Shown: in pieces, positions 16,582-25,623 of the stretch
Layout: every line of letters starts with the position of its first letter
Position numbering within the stretch: the first letter of the stretch is position 1
Origin: Couchioplanes caeruleus
GTDB lineage: Bacteria; Actinomycetota; Actinomycetes; Mycobacteriales; Micromonosporaceae
Assembly: GCF_003751945.1 (NCBI RefSeq)
Contig: NZ_RJKL01000001.1
Location: forward strand, 4,340,001-4,404,000
DNA: 64,000 nucleotides
Reading direction: 5' to 3'
Program-made: the position numbers and the translations under genes
Notes under the pieces: model-generated
Seen by the model: the letters and a program-made list of their open reading frames with translations, nothing else
Told to the model about the DNA's origin: nothing
The model's database searches: none

Positions 16582-17919
16582 TCAGCGCATCCGGGACACG
16601 ATGCCCGTGTCATAGTCGCCGGACAGGAACTCGTCGTTCTCCAGCAGCTCGGCGAAGAACGGCAGGTTGTTCTTGGGCCCGGCGATCTCGAACCCGGCCA
16701 CCGCGGTCCGCGCCTTGGCGATCGCGTCCGCCCGGTCGGCGCCGAAGACGATCAGCTTCGCCATCAGCGAGTCGTAGAACGGCGTCACCGTGGTGTCGGC
16801 CGCGTAGCCGGAGTCCACCCGGACGCCCTCGCCGGTCGGCTCCACCCAGGCGCTGACCTTGCCGGGACCCGGCAGGAACCGCTTGGGGTCCTCGGCGTTG
16901 ACCCGGAGCTCGATCGCGTGCCCGGTCGTCGTGAGCGCGTCCACGTCGAAGGTGGGCGCCTCGCCGGAGGCGATCCGCAACTGCTGCTCGACCAGGTCGA
17001 TGCCGTGGATGAGCTCGGTGATCGGGTGCTCGACCTGCAGCCGCGTGTTCATCTCCAGGAAGAAGAACTCGCCGGTAGAGGGGTCGAGCAGGCACTCGAC
17101 GGTGCCGGCGTTGCGGTAGCTGACGGCCTCACCGGCCTTCACCGCCGCGGCCAGGAAACGCGCGCGCAGCTCGGGGCCGACCGCCGGGCTCGGCGCCTCC
17201 TCGACCAGCTTCTGGTTGCGCCGCTGCACCGAGCACTCACGCTCGCTGAGGGCGATCACGCGGCCGTCCGCCAGACCCAGGATCTGCACCTCGACGTGGC
17301 GTACCCGCGGGAAGTAGCGCTCGATGAGCACCGAGCCGTCGCCGAACATGCGCTCGGCGAACCCGCGGACCTTGTCGTACTCGGTGCGCAGGCCTGCCTC
17401 GTCGTTCGCGACGGCCATGCCCATGCCACCGCCGCCCGCGGCCGCCTTGACCATCACCGGGTAGCCGATCCCGGTCGCGGCCTCGATCGCCGCCTCCACG
17501 GAGGCCGCCGGGTCCTGTGTGCCGGGCGCGACCGGCACGCCGGCCGCGGCCATCAGGTTCCGAGCATTGATCTTGTCGCCCATCGCGGTGATCGCATCGG
17601 CGGACGGTCCGACCCACACCAGACCGTTGGCCTCGACCGTACGGGCGAAGTCGGCGTTCTCGCTCAGGAAGCCGTAGCCGGGGTGGATGGCCTGCGCGCC
17701 GGTGGACTTCGCGGCGGCGAGGATGGCCTCGGTGTTGCGGTAGCTCTCGGCCGGGTTGGCCGGTCCGACGCACACCGCCTCGTCCGCCTCGGTGACGAAC
17801 GGCATGCCCGCGTCCGCCTCGGAGTAGACCGCGATCGACCGGATCCCCAGCCGCTTGGCGGTACGGATGATCCGGCGGGCGATCTCGCCCCGGTTGGCGA
17901 TGAGCAGCGACTCGATCAT
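16582..17919 (-). CDS. biotin carboxylase subunit without BCCP domain
   Basis: 445 residues from ATG 17919 (MIESLLIANRGEIARRIIRT). Complete biotin carboxylase: N-terminal domain, ATP-grasp with MVKAAAGGGGMGM, EAPSPAVGP, EMNTRLQVEHPITELIHGID and a C-terminal domain ending at ...GIVSRMR. Leucine-pathway alpha chains are normally about 650 residues with a C-terminal biotin carrier domain carrying an (A/M)KM site; none follows here. The carrier must be encoded elsewhere, or this subunit serves another complex. Neighbours (TetR upstream, HMG-CoA lyase 16 bp downstream) argue for methylcrotonyl-CoA carboxylation. Confidence 0.9.
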   Translation of the reverse strand: MIESLLIANRGEIARRIIRTAKRLGIRSIAVYSEADAGMPFVTEADEAVCVGPANPAESYRNTEAILAAAKSTGAQAIHPGYGFLSENADFARTVEANGLVWVGPSADAITAMGDKINARNLMAAAGVPVAPGTQDPAASVEAAIEAATGIGYPVMVKAAAGGGGMGMAVANDEAGLRTEYDKVRGFAERMFGDGSVLIERYFPRVRHVEVQILGLADGRVIALSERECSVQRRNQKLVEEAPSPAVGPELRARFLAAAVKAGEAVSYRNAGTVECLLDPSTGEFFFLEMNTRLQVEHPITELIHGIDLVEQQLRIASGEAPTFDVDALTTTGHAIELRVNAEDPKRFLPGPGKVSAWVEPTGEGVRVDSGYAADTTVTPFYDSLMAKLIVFGADRADAIAKARTAVAGFEIAGPKNNLPFFAELLENDEFLSGDYDTGIVSRMR

Positions 17920-17989
17920 TTCGCTCTTTCTCTTGGTCTCTCTACCTGGTGGAATCTTGGTGACAGCTCGAGGTGGGTCGGCCTTCCGT

Positions 17990-18160
17990 GGCCTTGCTCC
18001 GCCTCGGCCTTCCTCGGCCGTGCTCGCCGTTCCCGGCCTTCTCCGCCTTGCTCTTGCTTGGCGTTCCCGGCCGCGCTGGCGTTCCCGGCCTTGCTCTTGC
18101 TTGGCGTTCCCGGCTGGCGTTCCGGCCTTGCTCGGCGTTCTCGCGTTCCGGGCCTTCGGC
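17990..18160. repeat. degenerate ~43-bp repeat between tetR and biotin carboxylase
   Basis: A 25-bp block starting CCTTGCTCTTGCTTGGCGTT is identical at 18046-18070 and 18089-18113, with further decayed pieces (GGCGTTCCCGG, GGCCTTGCTC) on both sides. It fills most of the 273-bp gap between the two genes. Read leftwards it is open and would encode Lys/Ala/Arg/Glu-rich sequence, but the biotin carboxylase start is clearly downstream. Confidence 0.8.
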
Positions 18161-18192
18161 CGTTCCACTCACCCCACGGGGATTGGGCTTGG

Positions 18193-18795
18193 TCAGCGGC
18201 CGATCAGGGCGTGCACGGTGGCCTCTCGCAGCAGGACCGCCCGCCGGCGCCGGTCCACCTCGCCGCCGAGGAATGGCGTCGAATTCATCAGGCCGAAGGC
18301 GGAGTGGGCGAGCACGCGGGCCTCGGCCGCATCGAGCTCAGGGCGCAGCGTGGCGAGCACGGCGACCCACTCCTCGACATAGAGGCGCTGGAGGCGGCGA
18401 ATCTGCCGGCGCGGCTCCTCGGGCAGCCGGTCCAGCTCATGCAGGTGCAGAGCGATGACCGCCGGGTGGGCCAGTGCGAACTCGACGTGGAACTCGATCA
18501 GGTCGGCGAGCGCGGCCCGCGCATCGTCCGGATGGCGGGCGACGCGGTCCTTGCCGCCGTGCAGCAGGCTCTCGCTCACCGGGATGAGGGCAGCCACCAG
18601 CATGGCCTCTTTGCCCGCGAAGTGGTGGTAGAGCGCCGGGCCGGTGACACCTGCCGCCGAGCCGATGTCATCCATCGACACACCGTGATATCCCCGGGCG
18701 GCGAAGAGGCCGACCGCGATCTCCAGGATCTCGTCCCGGCGCGAACGCCGGCGCGGAGCCGGCGGTCCGGGACGCTGCTGCTGATCTACCGTCAC
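18193..18795 (-). CDS. TetR family transcriptional regulator
   Basis: 200 residues from GTG 18795. The N-terminal helix-turn-helix reads ILEIAVGLFAARGYHGVSMD, then AAGVTGPALYHHFAGKEAM. The C-terminal ligand domain is about 140 residues, with FHVEFALAHPAVIALHLHEL. It is first in line upstream of biotin carboxylase and HMG-CoA lyase on the same strand. A palindrome shared with the acyl-CoA dehydrogenase/carboxylase beta operon lies 32 bp before its start, so it probably represses both halves of the pathway and responds to an acyl-CoA (inference). Confidence 0.9.
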   Translation of the reverse strand: MTVDQQQRPGPPAPRRRSRRDEILEIAVGLFAARGYHGVSMDDIGSAAGVTGPALYHHFAGKEAMLVAALIPVSESLLHGGKDRVARHPDDARAALADLIEFHVEFALAHPAVIALHLHELDRLPEEPRRQIRRLQRLYVEEWVAVLATLRPELDAAEARVLAHSAFGLMNSTPFLGGEVDRRRRAVLLREATVHALIGR

Positions 18796-18826
18796 CTGGC
18801 AACTCTAACCCGCTGTCAAGCCCTCC

Positions 18827-18844
18827 CCTTAACGGCCGTTCAGG
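18827..18844. promoter_or_regulatory. putative TetR operator upstream of tetR
   Basis: CCTTAACGGCCGTTCAGG contains the perfect palindrome AACGGCCGTT. Its reverse complement, CCTGAACGGCCGTTAAGG, matches the site at 12790-12806 over the first 15 bases except two at the centre. The location suggests autoregulation. Confidence 0.6.
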
Positions 18845-19235
18845 CACTTCCGTCCGATGCCGGTCGGCTCGCGGCTCGCTTCACCGGGGTTGAGCGGCGT
18901 CCCCGCTGGTCGCGCCGGGCGGCTCGCCGGGCGGTGATGATTTGTATGACGTTCCGCGGTTTGTGCTGAGAAACACAGCGTCACGGCTCCGGATACCCAC
19001 CGGTCGCGTGAACGCCTCCGACCGGGCGCCCGCGCCCGGCTGGCGGACACGCCCGAGAGACCGCGACGCGCCGGGACGGACGCGGCCGCAACGCATAGCT
19101 CTGCCGCTGACCCGGCCTTCTCCCCCGGGCCGGCCCCCAACGTTCCCCACCGCAGCCCAGCCGACAGCGTTCCTTCACGCCGCCAGCCGGCACGGCCCAT
19201 CCCGCGGAGCTCGCGCACCGAGCTGACCGCCGCGG

Positions 19236-19317
19236 CTCGGCTCCCGAGCTCGACCACCGCGGCCAACCTCAGACCTGCCCCGCCGGAACTCGGCTCCCGA
19301 GCTCGACCGCCGCGGCC
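19236..19317. repeat. 29-bp direct repeat, 53 bp apart
   Basis: CTCGGCTCCCGAGCTCGACC plus CCGCGGCC follows in two copies, 19236-19264 and 19289-19317, differing at one base. They lie just beyond the 3' end of the leftward sulfurtransferase gene. Confidence 0.75.
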
Positions 19318-19362
19318 GCCCTCGGAGCCGACCCGCCGAGGGCCGGTGGGGGCGGCGGAAGG

Positions 19363-20262
19363 TCAGGCGAGCCCGCCGGGCTCCGATCCCTTGACGATCG
19401 GCGCGCGCACCAGGTTGCCCCATTCGGTCCACGAACCGTCGTAGTTGCGGACCTGTGGATAACCGAGCAGATGGCGCAGCACGAACCAGGTGTGGCTGGA
19501 CCGCTCACCGATCCGGCAGTAGGCGATGATGTCGTCGCCGGTCTCCAGACCCAGCTCGTCGCGGTAGATCTTGGCGAGCTCGTCGGCGGGCTTGAAGGAG
19601 CCGTCCTCATTGGCAGCCGACTTCCACGGCTTGCTGACGGCTCCCGGGATGTGGCCACCGCGCAGCGCACCCTCCTGCGGGTATGCCTCCATGTGCGTCA
19701 GCTCGCCGGTGTACTCCTGCGGGGACCGGACGTCGACCAGGGGACGCCCGGCCGAGATGTGCCCCATGACCTGGTCGCGGAACGCGCGGATCGGGCCGTC
19801 CTCACGAATCGGCACCGGGTACGTCGCCGGCGGGCGTACGGTCTTCTCCCGGGTGATCTCGCGGCCCTCGGCCACCCACTTCTGCCGGCCGCCGTCGAGC
19901 AGCCGGACGTCGCGGTGCCCGAAGAGGCTGAAGACCCAGAGGGCGTACGCGGCCCACCAGTTGAAATTGTCGCCGTAGAACACGACCGTGTCGTCCCGGC
20001 CGATGCCCTTGGCCTCGCAGAGCGCCGCGAAGGCCTCCGGGTCGAGATAGTCGCGGGTGAGCTGGTCGTTCAGCTCGAGATGCCAGTCGACCTTCACCGC
20101 ACCCGGGATGTGCCCGGTGTCGTAGAGCAGCACGTCCTCGTCCGACTCGACGATCACGAGGCCGGGGGTGTCGAGGTGGGCGGCGAGCCACTCGGTGGTG
20201 ACCAGTTTGTCGGGATGGGCGTACGCCTGTAGGGACGGCGCCGGATCGTTCGCAACGGGCAT
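19363..20262 (-). CDS. thiosulfate/mercaptopyruvate sulfurtransferase (two rhodanese domains)
   Basis: 299 residues from ATG 20262; GTG 20274 four codons upstream is possible. The first rhodanese domain (about 22-140, [20 protein letters not shown]) lacks a catalytic Cys. The second (about 165-290) has the active-site loop [11 protein letters not shown]. It transfers sulfane sulfur from thiosulfate or mercaptopyruvate. In many actinobacteria this gene adjoins sufE; here sufE is 3.7 kb away. It starts 5 bp after the SGNH hydrolase stop, implying co-transcription. Confidence 0.92.
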   Translation of the reverse strand: MPVANDPAPSLQAYAHPDKLVTTEWLAAHLDTPGLVIVESDEDVLLYDTGHIPGAVKVDWHLELNDQLTRDYLDPEAFAALCEAKGIGRDDTVVFYGDNFNWWAAYALWVFSLFGHRDVRLLDGGRQKWVAEGREITREKTVRPPATYPVPIREDGPIRAFRDQVMGHISAGRPLVDVRSPQEYTGELTHMEAYPQEGALRGGHIPGAVSKPWKSAANEDGSFKPADELAKIYRDELGLETGDDIIAYCRIGERSSHTWFVLRHLLGYPQVRNYDGSWTEWGNLVRAPIVKGSEPGGLA

Positions 20263-20267
20263 GGCGT

Positions 20268-21041
20268 TCACGCTATCGCCTTGACGGGGGTGAGCTCGGG
20301 ACGCTTCGCCGTGACGGCGTCGCCCGACGAGGCACCGGCCAGACGTCGCTTGATCCAGGGCGCCAGATGCTGCCCGGCCCAGCGCAGGTCGGCGCCGCGG
20401 GCCAGGAGCCATGGGGTGGGCGCAGGCATCGGCGGGACGAGCAACCACTCCTCCTTGACGCCGACGCCGAGCGCCTTCAGCACGTGCCCGGCGACGCGGC
20501 GATGCCCGGCGGCCGACATGTGCAGGCGGTCGGCGCTCCACATCAACGGGTTGTGGAAGGTCTTGTCGGCGAACAGATCGATCAAGTGAGCGCCGTGGCG
20601 CTCGGCGATCTGCCCGACTCCGTCGTTGAGCGCGGCGGCGCGGGGGCCGACGATGCGCTGGCCGGGCAGGACCGCGGTGACGTCGGCGAACCGGAAGAGG
20701 ATCACGTCGGCGCCGGTCGCCCGCATCCGGCCGACCACGGAGTCGAGCTTCTCCACCAAGGCCCAGGGATCCACCTTGCGCCGCAGCACGTCGTTGCCGC
20801 CCGCGGCGAGGCTGACGAGGCTCGGTTGCATCGCGAGGGCGGGCTCGAGCTGCTCGCCGATGATCTGGTCGAGGAGCTTGCCGCGCACGGCGAGGTTCGC
20901 GTACCCGAAATCGGGGCCGGCCTCGACGGCCAGGCGCGCGGCCACCAGGTCGGCCCACCCGCGATAGGTGCCGTCGGGATAGCTGTCATCCATGCCCTCG
21001 GTGAAGCTGTCACCCATCGCGACGAAGTTCTTCCAGGCCAT
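20268..21041 (-). CDS. SGNH/GDSL-type hydrolase
   Basis: 257 residues from ATG 21041, with AGGAGG upstream. SGNH block I is [14 protein letters not shown] (nucleophile Ser), block II has a Gly in [12 protein letters not shown], block III is [12 protein letters not shown], and block V is [13 protein letters not shown] with the Asp-His pair. There is no signal peptide, so it is a cytoplasmic esterase/lipase-like enzyme of unknown substrate. It is divergent from proS over 144 bp. Confidence 0.9.
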   Translation of the reverse strand: MAWKNFVAMGDSFTEGMDDSYPDGTYRGWADLVAARLAVEAGPDFGYANLAVRGKLLDQIIGEQLEPALAMQPSLVSLAAGGNDVLRRKVDPWALVEKLDSVVGRMRATGADVILFRFADVTAVLPGQRIVGPRAAALNDGVGQIAERHGAHLIDLFADKTFHNPLMWSADRLHMSAAGHRRVAGHVLKALGVGVKEEWLLVPPMPAPTPWLLARGADLRWAGQHLAPWIKRRLAGASSGDAVTAKRPELTPVKAIA

Positions 21042-21185
21042 GGCACCTCCTGAACGCCTGCTTCCTGGCCGGACCCACCCGAGTTTTCCACTGCGGGCTG
21101 TCCGATGGGACGTGACGATGACGACATCGACGGGCCTGTGGATAACCGGGTGTTTCTGTCGGAACGGCTCCCTACGATCACGGTC

Positions 21186-22934
21186 ATGGTGCTGCGAATG
21201 TCCACGATGCTGCTCAAGACCCTTCGCGAGGAGCCGGTCGAGGCGGAGGTGCCGAGCCATCGGCTCCTCCTGCGTGCCGGTTACATCCGTCGCGCAGCGC
21301 CGGGCGGTTACACGTGGCTTCCGCTCGGCAAGTTGGTGCTCGACCAGGTGACGCGGATCATCCGCGAGGAGATGTCCGCCATCGGCGGCCAGGAGGTCGG
21401 CTTCCCGTCGCTCCTGACGCGCGAGGCCTACGACCTCAGCGGCCGCTGGACCGAATACGGCGACGGCATCTTCACGCTGAAGGACCGGCGCGGCGCGGAC
21501 CACCTGCTCGCGCCCACGCACGAGGAGATGTTCACGCTGCTCGTGCAGGACATGACCAGCTCCTATCGTGACTTCCCGCTGATCCTCTTCCAGGTGCAGA
21601 CGAAGTTCCGCGACGAGGCACGCCCGCGCGCCGGGCTGCTGCGGGGCCGCGAGTTCCTGATGAAGGACGCCTACTCGTTCGACCTCTCGGAGGAAGGCCT
21701 GATCGAGGCGTACGGGAAGCATCGCGCGGCCTATCAGCGCATCTTCGAACGCCTCGGCCTGGAGCACACCATCGTGTCCGCCATGTCGGGTGCCATGGGC
21801 GGCTCCGCCTCGGAGGAGTTCCTGGCCGCGGCCGAGGTGGGCGAGGACACCTTCGTCGGCTGCACCGGGTGCGACTACGCGGCGAACACCGAGGCCGTGG
21901 TCACCCCGGTGCCTCCCGCCGACGACCGCGAGCACGGCCCGCTGACCGTGCACGACACTCCCGACACCCCGACGATCGCCTCGCTGGTCGACCTTGCGAA
22001 CGCCCGCGCCTTCGACGGCCGCACGGACTGGACGGCCGCCGACACCCTCAAGAACGTCGTGGTCACGGTCCACCACCCGGGCAAGGAGGACGAGCTCCTC
22101 GTCATCGGCGTTCCCGGCGACCGCGAGGTGGATCTCAAGCGGTTGGACGCGGTGCTGAGCCCGTCCACCGCCACCATGTTCGACGACTTCGCCTCGCGCC
22201 CCGACCTGGTCCGCGGCTACATCGGCCCCCAGGGCATCAAGGTCCGCTACCTTGCCGACCCCCGCATCGCCCCCGGCACGGCCTGGCTGACCGGCGCCAA
22301 CGAGCCCGGCCGCCACGCCACCTCGGTGGTCGCCGGCCGCGACTTCACCCCCGACGGCGCGATCGAGGCGGCCGAGGTCCGCGCCGGCGATCCCTGCCCC
22401 GAATGCGGCACCGGCGAGCTCACCATGCGCCGCGGCATCGAGATCGCCCACATCTTCCAGCTCGGCCGCCGCTACACGGACGTGTTCAAGGTCGACGTGC
22501 TCGGCGCCGACGGCAAGCCGGTACGTCCCACCATGGGCTCCTACGGCATCGGCGTCTCCCGCGCCGTCGCCTCGATCGTGGAGCAGCACCACGACGACCG
22601 TGGCATCGTCTGGCCCGACGAGGTGGCACCGGCGGACGTGCACGTCGTCGGCGCGGGCAAGGAGGGCCAGATCGAGGCGGCTTTGACGCTGGCCGCCGAG
22701 CTGGCCGGGGCGGGCCTGCGGGTGCTGGTCGACGACCGGCGCAACGTCTCGGCCGGCGTGAAGTTCACCGACGCCGAGCTGATCGGCATCCCCCGCTGCG
22801 TCGTGGTCGGCCGCCGCCTCTCCGACGGGTACGCGGAACTCCGCAACCGCCGCACAGGCGAACGCCGCGACCTCCCGCTCGCGGAGGTGACCGGAGAACT
22901 GGTGACCGCCGCACCGTCTCGCCCGTCGAGGTGA
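21186..22934 (+). CDS. proS: prolyl-tRNA synthetase
   Basis: 582 residues, bacterial-type class II synthetase that charges tRNA-Pro. ATG 21186 ([10 protein letters not shown]) matches the usual N-terminus of actinobacterial ProS; the frame stays open further upstream to 21105. Motif 2 region [18 protein letters not shown], the inserted editing domain in the middle (about 225-390) and motif 3 GSYGIGVSR are present, with a C-terminal anticodon-binding domain. The last codons ([16 protein letters not shown]) form the first unit of a degenerate tandem repeat continuing downstream. A TGTGGATAA DnaA-box-like 9-mer lies at 21137-21145. Confidence 0.95.
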   Translation: MVLRMSTMLLKTLREEPVEAEVPSHRLLLRAGYIRRAAPGGYTWLPLGKLVLDQVTRIIREEMSAIGGQEVGFPSLLTREAYDLSGRWTEYGDGIFTLKDRRGADHLLAPTHEEMFTLLVQDMTSSYRDFPLILFQVQTKFRDEARPRAGLLRGREFLMKDAYSFDLSEEGLIEAYGKHRAAYQRIFERLGLEHTIVSAMSGAMGGSASEEFLAAAEVGEDTFVGCTGCDYAANTEAVVTPVPPADDREHGPLTVHDTPDTPTIASLVDLANARAFDGRTDWTAADTLKNVVVTVHHPGKEDELLVIGVPGDREVDLKRLDAVLSPSTATMFDDFASRPDLVRGYIGPQGIKVRYLADPRIAPGTAWLTGANEPGRHATSVVAGRDFTPDGAIEAAEVRAGDPCPECGTGELTMRRGIEIAHIFQLGRRYTDVFKVDVLGADGKPVRPTMGSYGIGVSRAVASIVEQHHDDRGIVWPDEVAPADVHVVGAGKEGQIEAALTLAAELAGAGLRVLVDDRRNVSAGVKFTDAELIGIPRCVVVGRRLSDGYAELRNRRTGERRDLPLAEVTGELVTAAPSRPSR

Positions 22935-23087
22935 CCGATGAGCCGCTGACCGCCCCACCGTTCCCTCCTCCGAGGTGACCGACGAACCGGCGCCCCCACC
23001 GTCCCCTCTCCGAGGTGACCGACGAACCCGGCGACCGCCACACCGTGTCGCCCTCTGAGGGTGACTGATGAACCGGTGACCGACGTC
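22884..23087. repeat. ~44-bp degenerate tandem repeat running out of proS
   Basis: Five units begin GAGGTGACCG(A/G)-like at 22884, 22928, 22972, 23012 and 23057 (periods 44, 44, 40, 45). The first lies inside the proS 3' end, the rest in the noncoding region. Shared core: GAGGTGACCGACGAACCGG followed by a CACCGTC-type block. Confidence 0.85.
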
Positions 23088-23126
23088 CCGGGAAGTGAGC
23101 TCGATGGCATCGAGCTCGCTTCCCGG
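23088..23126. terminator. long hairpin downstream of proS
   Basis: CCGGGAAGTGAGCTCGATG (23088-23106) pairs with CATCGAGCTCGCTTCCCGG (23108-23126) with one G-T. The stem is up to 19 bp and lacks a T-tract. It is a likely terminator of the kind common in actinomycetes, following the repeat array. Confidence 0.7.
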
Positions 23127-23338
23127 ACCGGGACGACAACTCACGTACGAAGGTCAACGCGTGGCACTTTCCTAACGGCCTCGAGCTCATCCCCCGACGC
23201 GGCGCGAATGAGGCCTGTCCGGCGCCGCTATCAGGGTGAGTTCAGGGTGTTCGCGGCGTGGGCCATCGGGTGTAATCGGTGCGACGGCCGGGTACCCGCC
23301 TGCGTGACGGGCGGGGAAGAACGCGGGGAGGTACAGCC
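23127..23338. other. promoter region of the CBS gene
   Basis: No gene is seen. With the repeat array and hairpin it completes the 404-bp gap after proS. A GGGGAGGT ribosome site at 23325-23332 belongs to the CBS gene. Confidence 0.5.
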
Positions 23339-23731
23339 GTGGCGAGGACGGCAGTGGCGGACGTGATGACCCGGAAGGTCGTCTACCTGCCGGGCGACAC
23401 GACGCTCGACGAGGCCGCGCAGGTCATGCGGGATCAAGGCATCGGCGATGTGGTGGTGACCAACGGACCGACGATGGCCGGCCTGGTCACAGATCACGAC
23501 ATCGTGGTGCGCGCGCTTGCGGAAGGTCTTCCACCCCGCACGACGACCTTGGCAACCATCGCGTCGCTCGAGCTCATCATGGTGGAGCAGACGACCACTG
23601 TGGAGGACGCGGTCGAGGCGATGCGCGAACGTGGAGTTCGCCGGCTGCTCGTCTGCGACGCCGACCGCAAGGTGGTCGGCATCATCAGCCTCAGCGACGT
23701 AGCACTCATGCCCACCTCGGCACCGGCCTGA
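23339..23731 (+). CDS. two-CBS-domain protein
   Basis: 130 residues from GTG 23339, with GGGGAGGT 6 bases upstream. It consists only of a CBS pair: CBS1 (VADVMTRKVVYLPGDTTLDE, then GLVTDHDIVVRA) and CBS2 (TVEDAVEAMRERGVRRLLVC, then VVGIISLSDVA). Such Bateman modules bind adenosyl nucleotides and act as small regulators; the partner is unknown. The gene stands alone. Confidence 0.9.
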   Translation: MARTAVADVMTRKVVYLPGDTTLDEAAQVMRDQGIGDVVVTNGPTMAGLVTDHDIVVRALAEGLPPRTTTLATIASLELIMVEQTTTVEDAVEAMRERGVRRLLVCDADRKVVGIISLSDVALMPTSAPA

Positions 23732-23952
23732 GCGACCGGCCCCCCCAGACGCCCGGCAGCAGCAGTCCCGCCCGCGATCCGGCAGCGTCCCCATCCGTGC
23801 GTCCGGCGATGACCTCACCCCGCACCTTGCCTGATGCCCCACCGCACATCCGGCCGCGATTCCCCACCGAGCGGAAGCACACCACCACCAGGCACGGTGG
23901 ATGAGCTCGGCGGAACCGGCGGGAGCGGTTTCCGGCGCGTAGGGTCGCAACC

Positions 23953-24390
23953 GTGAGTGACATGCCTGAGAAGCTGGCCGACATCGTCGACGAGTTCGCC
24001 TCCGCGCCGCGTGAGGTCGTACTCGAAATGCTGTTGGAGTTCTCCGATGCCGTGCCGCCGCTGCCCGAAGGACTCAAGGCGCACGAGGGCATGGAGCAGG
24101 TGCCGGAGTGCCAGACACCGTTCTTCCTGCGTGCCGAGGTGCAGCCAGACGACACCGTGAAGGCGTGGTTCGACTGCCCGCCGGAGGCGCCGACGACGCG
24201 GGCGTTCGCCGGCATTCTCGCGGAGGGCCTGGAAGGGGCGTCGGCCTCGGAGATCCTTGCGGTTCCGGAGGATCTCTACAGTCGGATGGGGCTCGCCACG
24301 GCGATCAGCCCACTGCGCATCCGAGGCGGTACGGCGATCCTGGCGAGGCTCAAACGCCAGATCCGCGAGCAGGAGGGGACCCGCGCGTGA
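23953..24390 (+). CDS. sufE: SufE family cysteine desulfuration protein
   Basis: 145 residues from GTG 23953. It accepts persulfide sulfur from a cysteine desulfurase for Fe-S cluster building. The family core is visible: LADIVDEFASAPREVVLEML, LLEFSDAVPPLPEG, VPECQTPFFLRAEV with the acceptor Cys in PECQTP, and GLATAISPLRIRGG. Its stop overlaps the GTG of the next gene (GTGA), indicating translational coupling to the DsbA-like protein. Confidence 0.93.
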   Translation: MSDMPEKLADIVDEFASAPREVVLEMLLEFSDAVPPLPEGLKAHEGMEQVPECQTPFFLRAEVQPDDTVKAWFDCPPEAPTTRAFAGILAEGLEGASASEILAVPEDLYSRMGLATAISPLRIRGGTAILARLKRQIREQEGTRA

Positions 24391-25028
24391 ACGTCGAGGT
24401 CTGGTCCGACGTCATCTGCCCGTGGTGCTACCTGGGCAAGCACCGGCTCGAGGCGGCGATGCGGGGCTTCGGGGGCGACGTGACCGTGACCTTCCGCGCG
24501 TACCAGTTGGATGCGTCGCCGGTCCCCGAGCCGGTGCCGCTCAAGCAGGCCCTTGCCGCCAAGTTCGGCGGGGTCCAGCGCGCCGAGGAGATGTTCGCTC
24601 ATGTGACCGCGGTGGCCGCGGGTGACGGGCTGACCCTCGACTTCGCCCGCGCCGTCAACGCCAACACCTTCGACGCGCATCGGCTCATCGCGTGGGCCGC
24701 CGGGCAGGATCTGCAGCTGATGATGATCGAGACGCTACAGCGGGCACACTTCGCCGAGGGCGAGGACATCGGCTCGCACGCGACCCTGGCACGCCTGGCG
24801 GGATCCGTCGGGCTGGATGAGCGGGCCGCGCTCGACTACCTGGCGTCTCCGGCGGGTACGGATGCCGTCAACGCCGACCTCGCGGAGGCGCGCGACCTCG
24901 GCATCATCAGCGTCCCGACGTTCGTGATCGACCGGAAGTACGTGGTGCAGGGAGCCCAGGAGGCGTCGGTTCTCCAGTCAGCTCTGGAGGAGATCGCCCG
25001 CCGGGAGGGCGTCGACGCCACTCAATGA
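24387..25028 (+). CDS. DsbA-like (FrnE-type) oxidoreductase
   Basis: 213 residues from GTG 24387, with AGGAGGGG upstream, overlapping the sufE stop. It has a thioredoxin fold with a helical insert. The active site is near the N-terminus, VWSDVICPWCYLGKHRLEAA (CPWC), and the cis-Pro loop near the end is IISVPTFVIDRKYVVQGAQ. There is no signal peptide, so it is a cytoplasmic dithiol oxidoreductase/isomerase. Its 3' end overlaps the tail of the convergent GNAT gene by 51 bp. Confidence 0.93.
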   Translation: MNVEVWSDVICPWCYLGKHRLEAAMRGFGGDVTVTFRAYQLDASPVPEPVPLKQALAAKFGGVQRAEEMFAHVTAVAAGDGLTLDFARAVNANTFDAHRLIAWAAGQDLQLMMIETLQRAHFAEGEDIGSHATLARLAGSVGLDERAALDYLASPAGTDAVNADLAEARDLGIISVPTFVIDRKYVVQGAQEASVLQSALEEIARREGVDATQ

Positions 25029-25565
25029 CGTTCCACGTGAAACATGCCTCACGCCCGTCCCCACGGGTCGACACATGGAGATTCGTTCCACCGGATCCAG
25101 CCCGTGCTCGGCCTCCCGTTCCATCAGCCGCGCCAACTCCGGACCCCGCTCCTCCGCCGTCAACTCGACGAAGCCCAGCCGCGAGTAGTACGGCCCGTTC
25201 CACGGCACGCTGCAAAACGTTGTCAGGGTCAAGGCGGGGAGATCGCGGGCGGCAGCCCAACGACCCACGTGGTCGATCAGGTCGCGACCAAGACCATTCC
25301 GAGCGTACGGAGGGTCGACACTGACCTGCTCGATGTGCGCGAGCCCGTCCACCAGCTCGACAAGCACGAAGGCGACCGGCGCATCGGCGTCCCCGGCGAC
25401 GACCCAGCTCCTGCCGGCGTGCACGAACCGCGCCAGCGCACCGGCCGGCGGCACCGGATGCGCCGCGATGTCGGGCATGCCGACGTCGTGGAACAGCGCG
25501 CCGGCCCGTGACTCGATTCCCCGGACGCCCTCTAGATCATCGACACGCATCGCCCGAATCTCCAC
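24978..25565 (-). CDS. GNAT family N-acetyltransferase
   Basis: 195 residues from GTG 25565; ATG 25550 is an alternative. Acetyl-CoA binding motif A is seen as IEQVSVDPPYARNGLGRDLI and the C-terminal part as VPWNGPYYSRLGFVELT. The substrate is unknown. The C-terminal 40 residues run into the convergent DsbA-like gene and include a parS-like sequence read as VSRGT, so the natural stop may have been lost by drift. Confidence 0.87.
   Translation of the reverse strand: MEIRAMRVDDLEGVRGIESRAGALFHDVGMPDIAAHPVPPAGALARFVHAGRSWVVAGDADAPVAFVLVELVDGLAHIEQVSVDPPYARNGLGRDLIDHVGRWAAARDLPALTLTTFCSVPWNGPYYSRLGFVELTAEERGPELARLMEREAEHGLDPVERISMCRPVGTGVRHVSRGTSLSGVDALPAGDLLQS
25030..25043. promoter_or_regulatory. 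parS-like site (1 mismatch), remote
   Basis: GTTCCACGTGAAAC differs from the consensus GTTTCACGTGAAAC at one base. It lies 2 bp past the DsbA-like stop, about 15 kb left of oriC and on the other side of it from the main cluster. Confidence 0.6.
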
Positions 25566-25623
25566 CCACCGAGGGAATCAGCCGCGTCCGTCGCCGTCCA
25601 GCCATTAACACCTTGGGGACCGG

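Larger units (their letters stand above)
18796..19362. other. gene-free interval
   Basis: 567 bp between tetR and the sulfurtransferase gene. Apart from the TetR operator at the left end and a direct repeat at the right end I see no gene: frames are Arg/Pro-rich on both strands with no ribosome site. It probably holds the tetR promoter. Confidence 0.5.

Noticed and set aside
18942..19226. 94-residue plus-strand frame in the gap before the sulfurtransferase
   Set aside because: Arg/Pro-rich, no ribosome site, overlapping frames on the other strand; composition fits noncoding GC-rich DNA.
19454..19462. TGTGGATAA inside the sulfurtransferase gene
   Set aside because: A single box within coding sequence with no neighbours; chance is likely.
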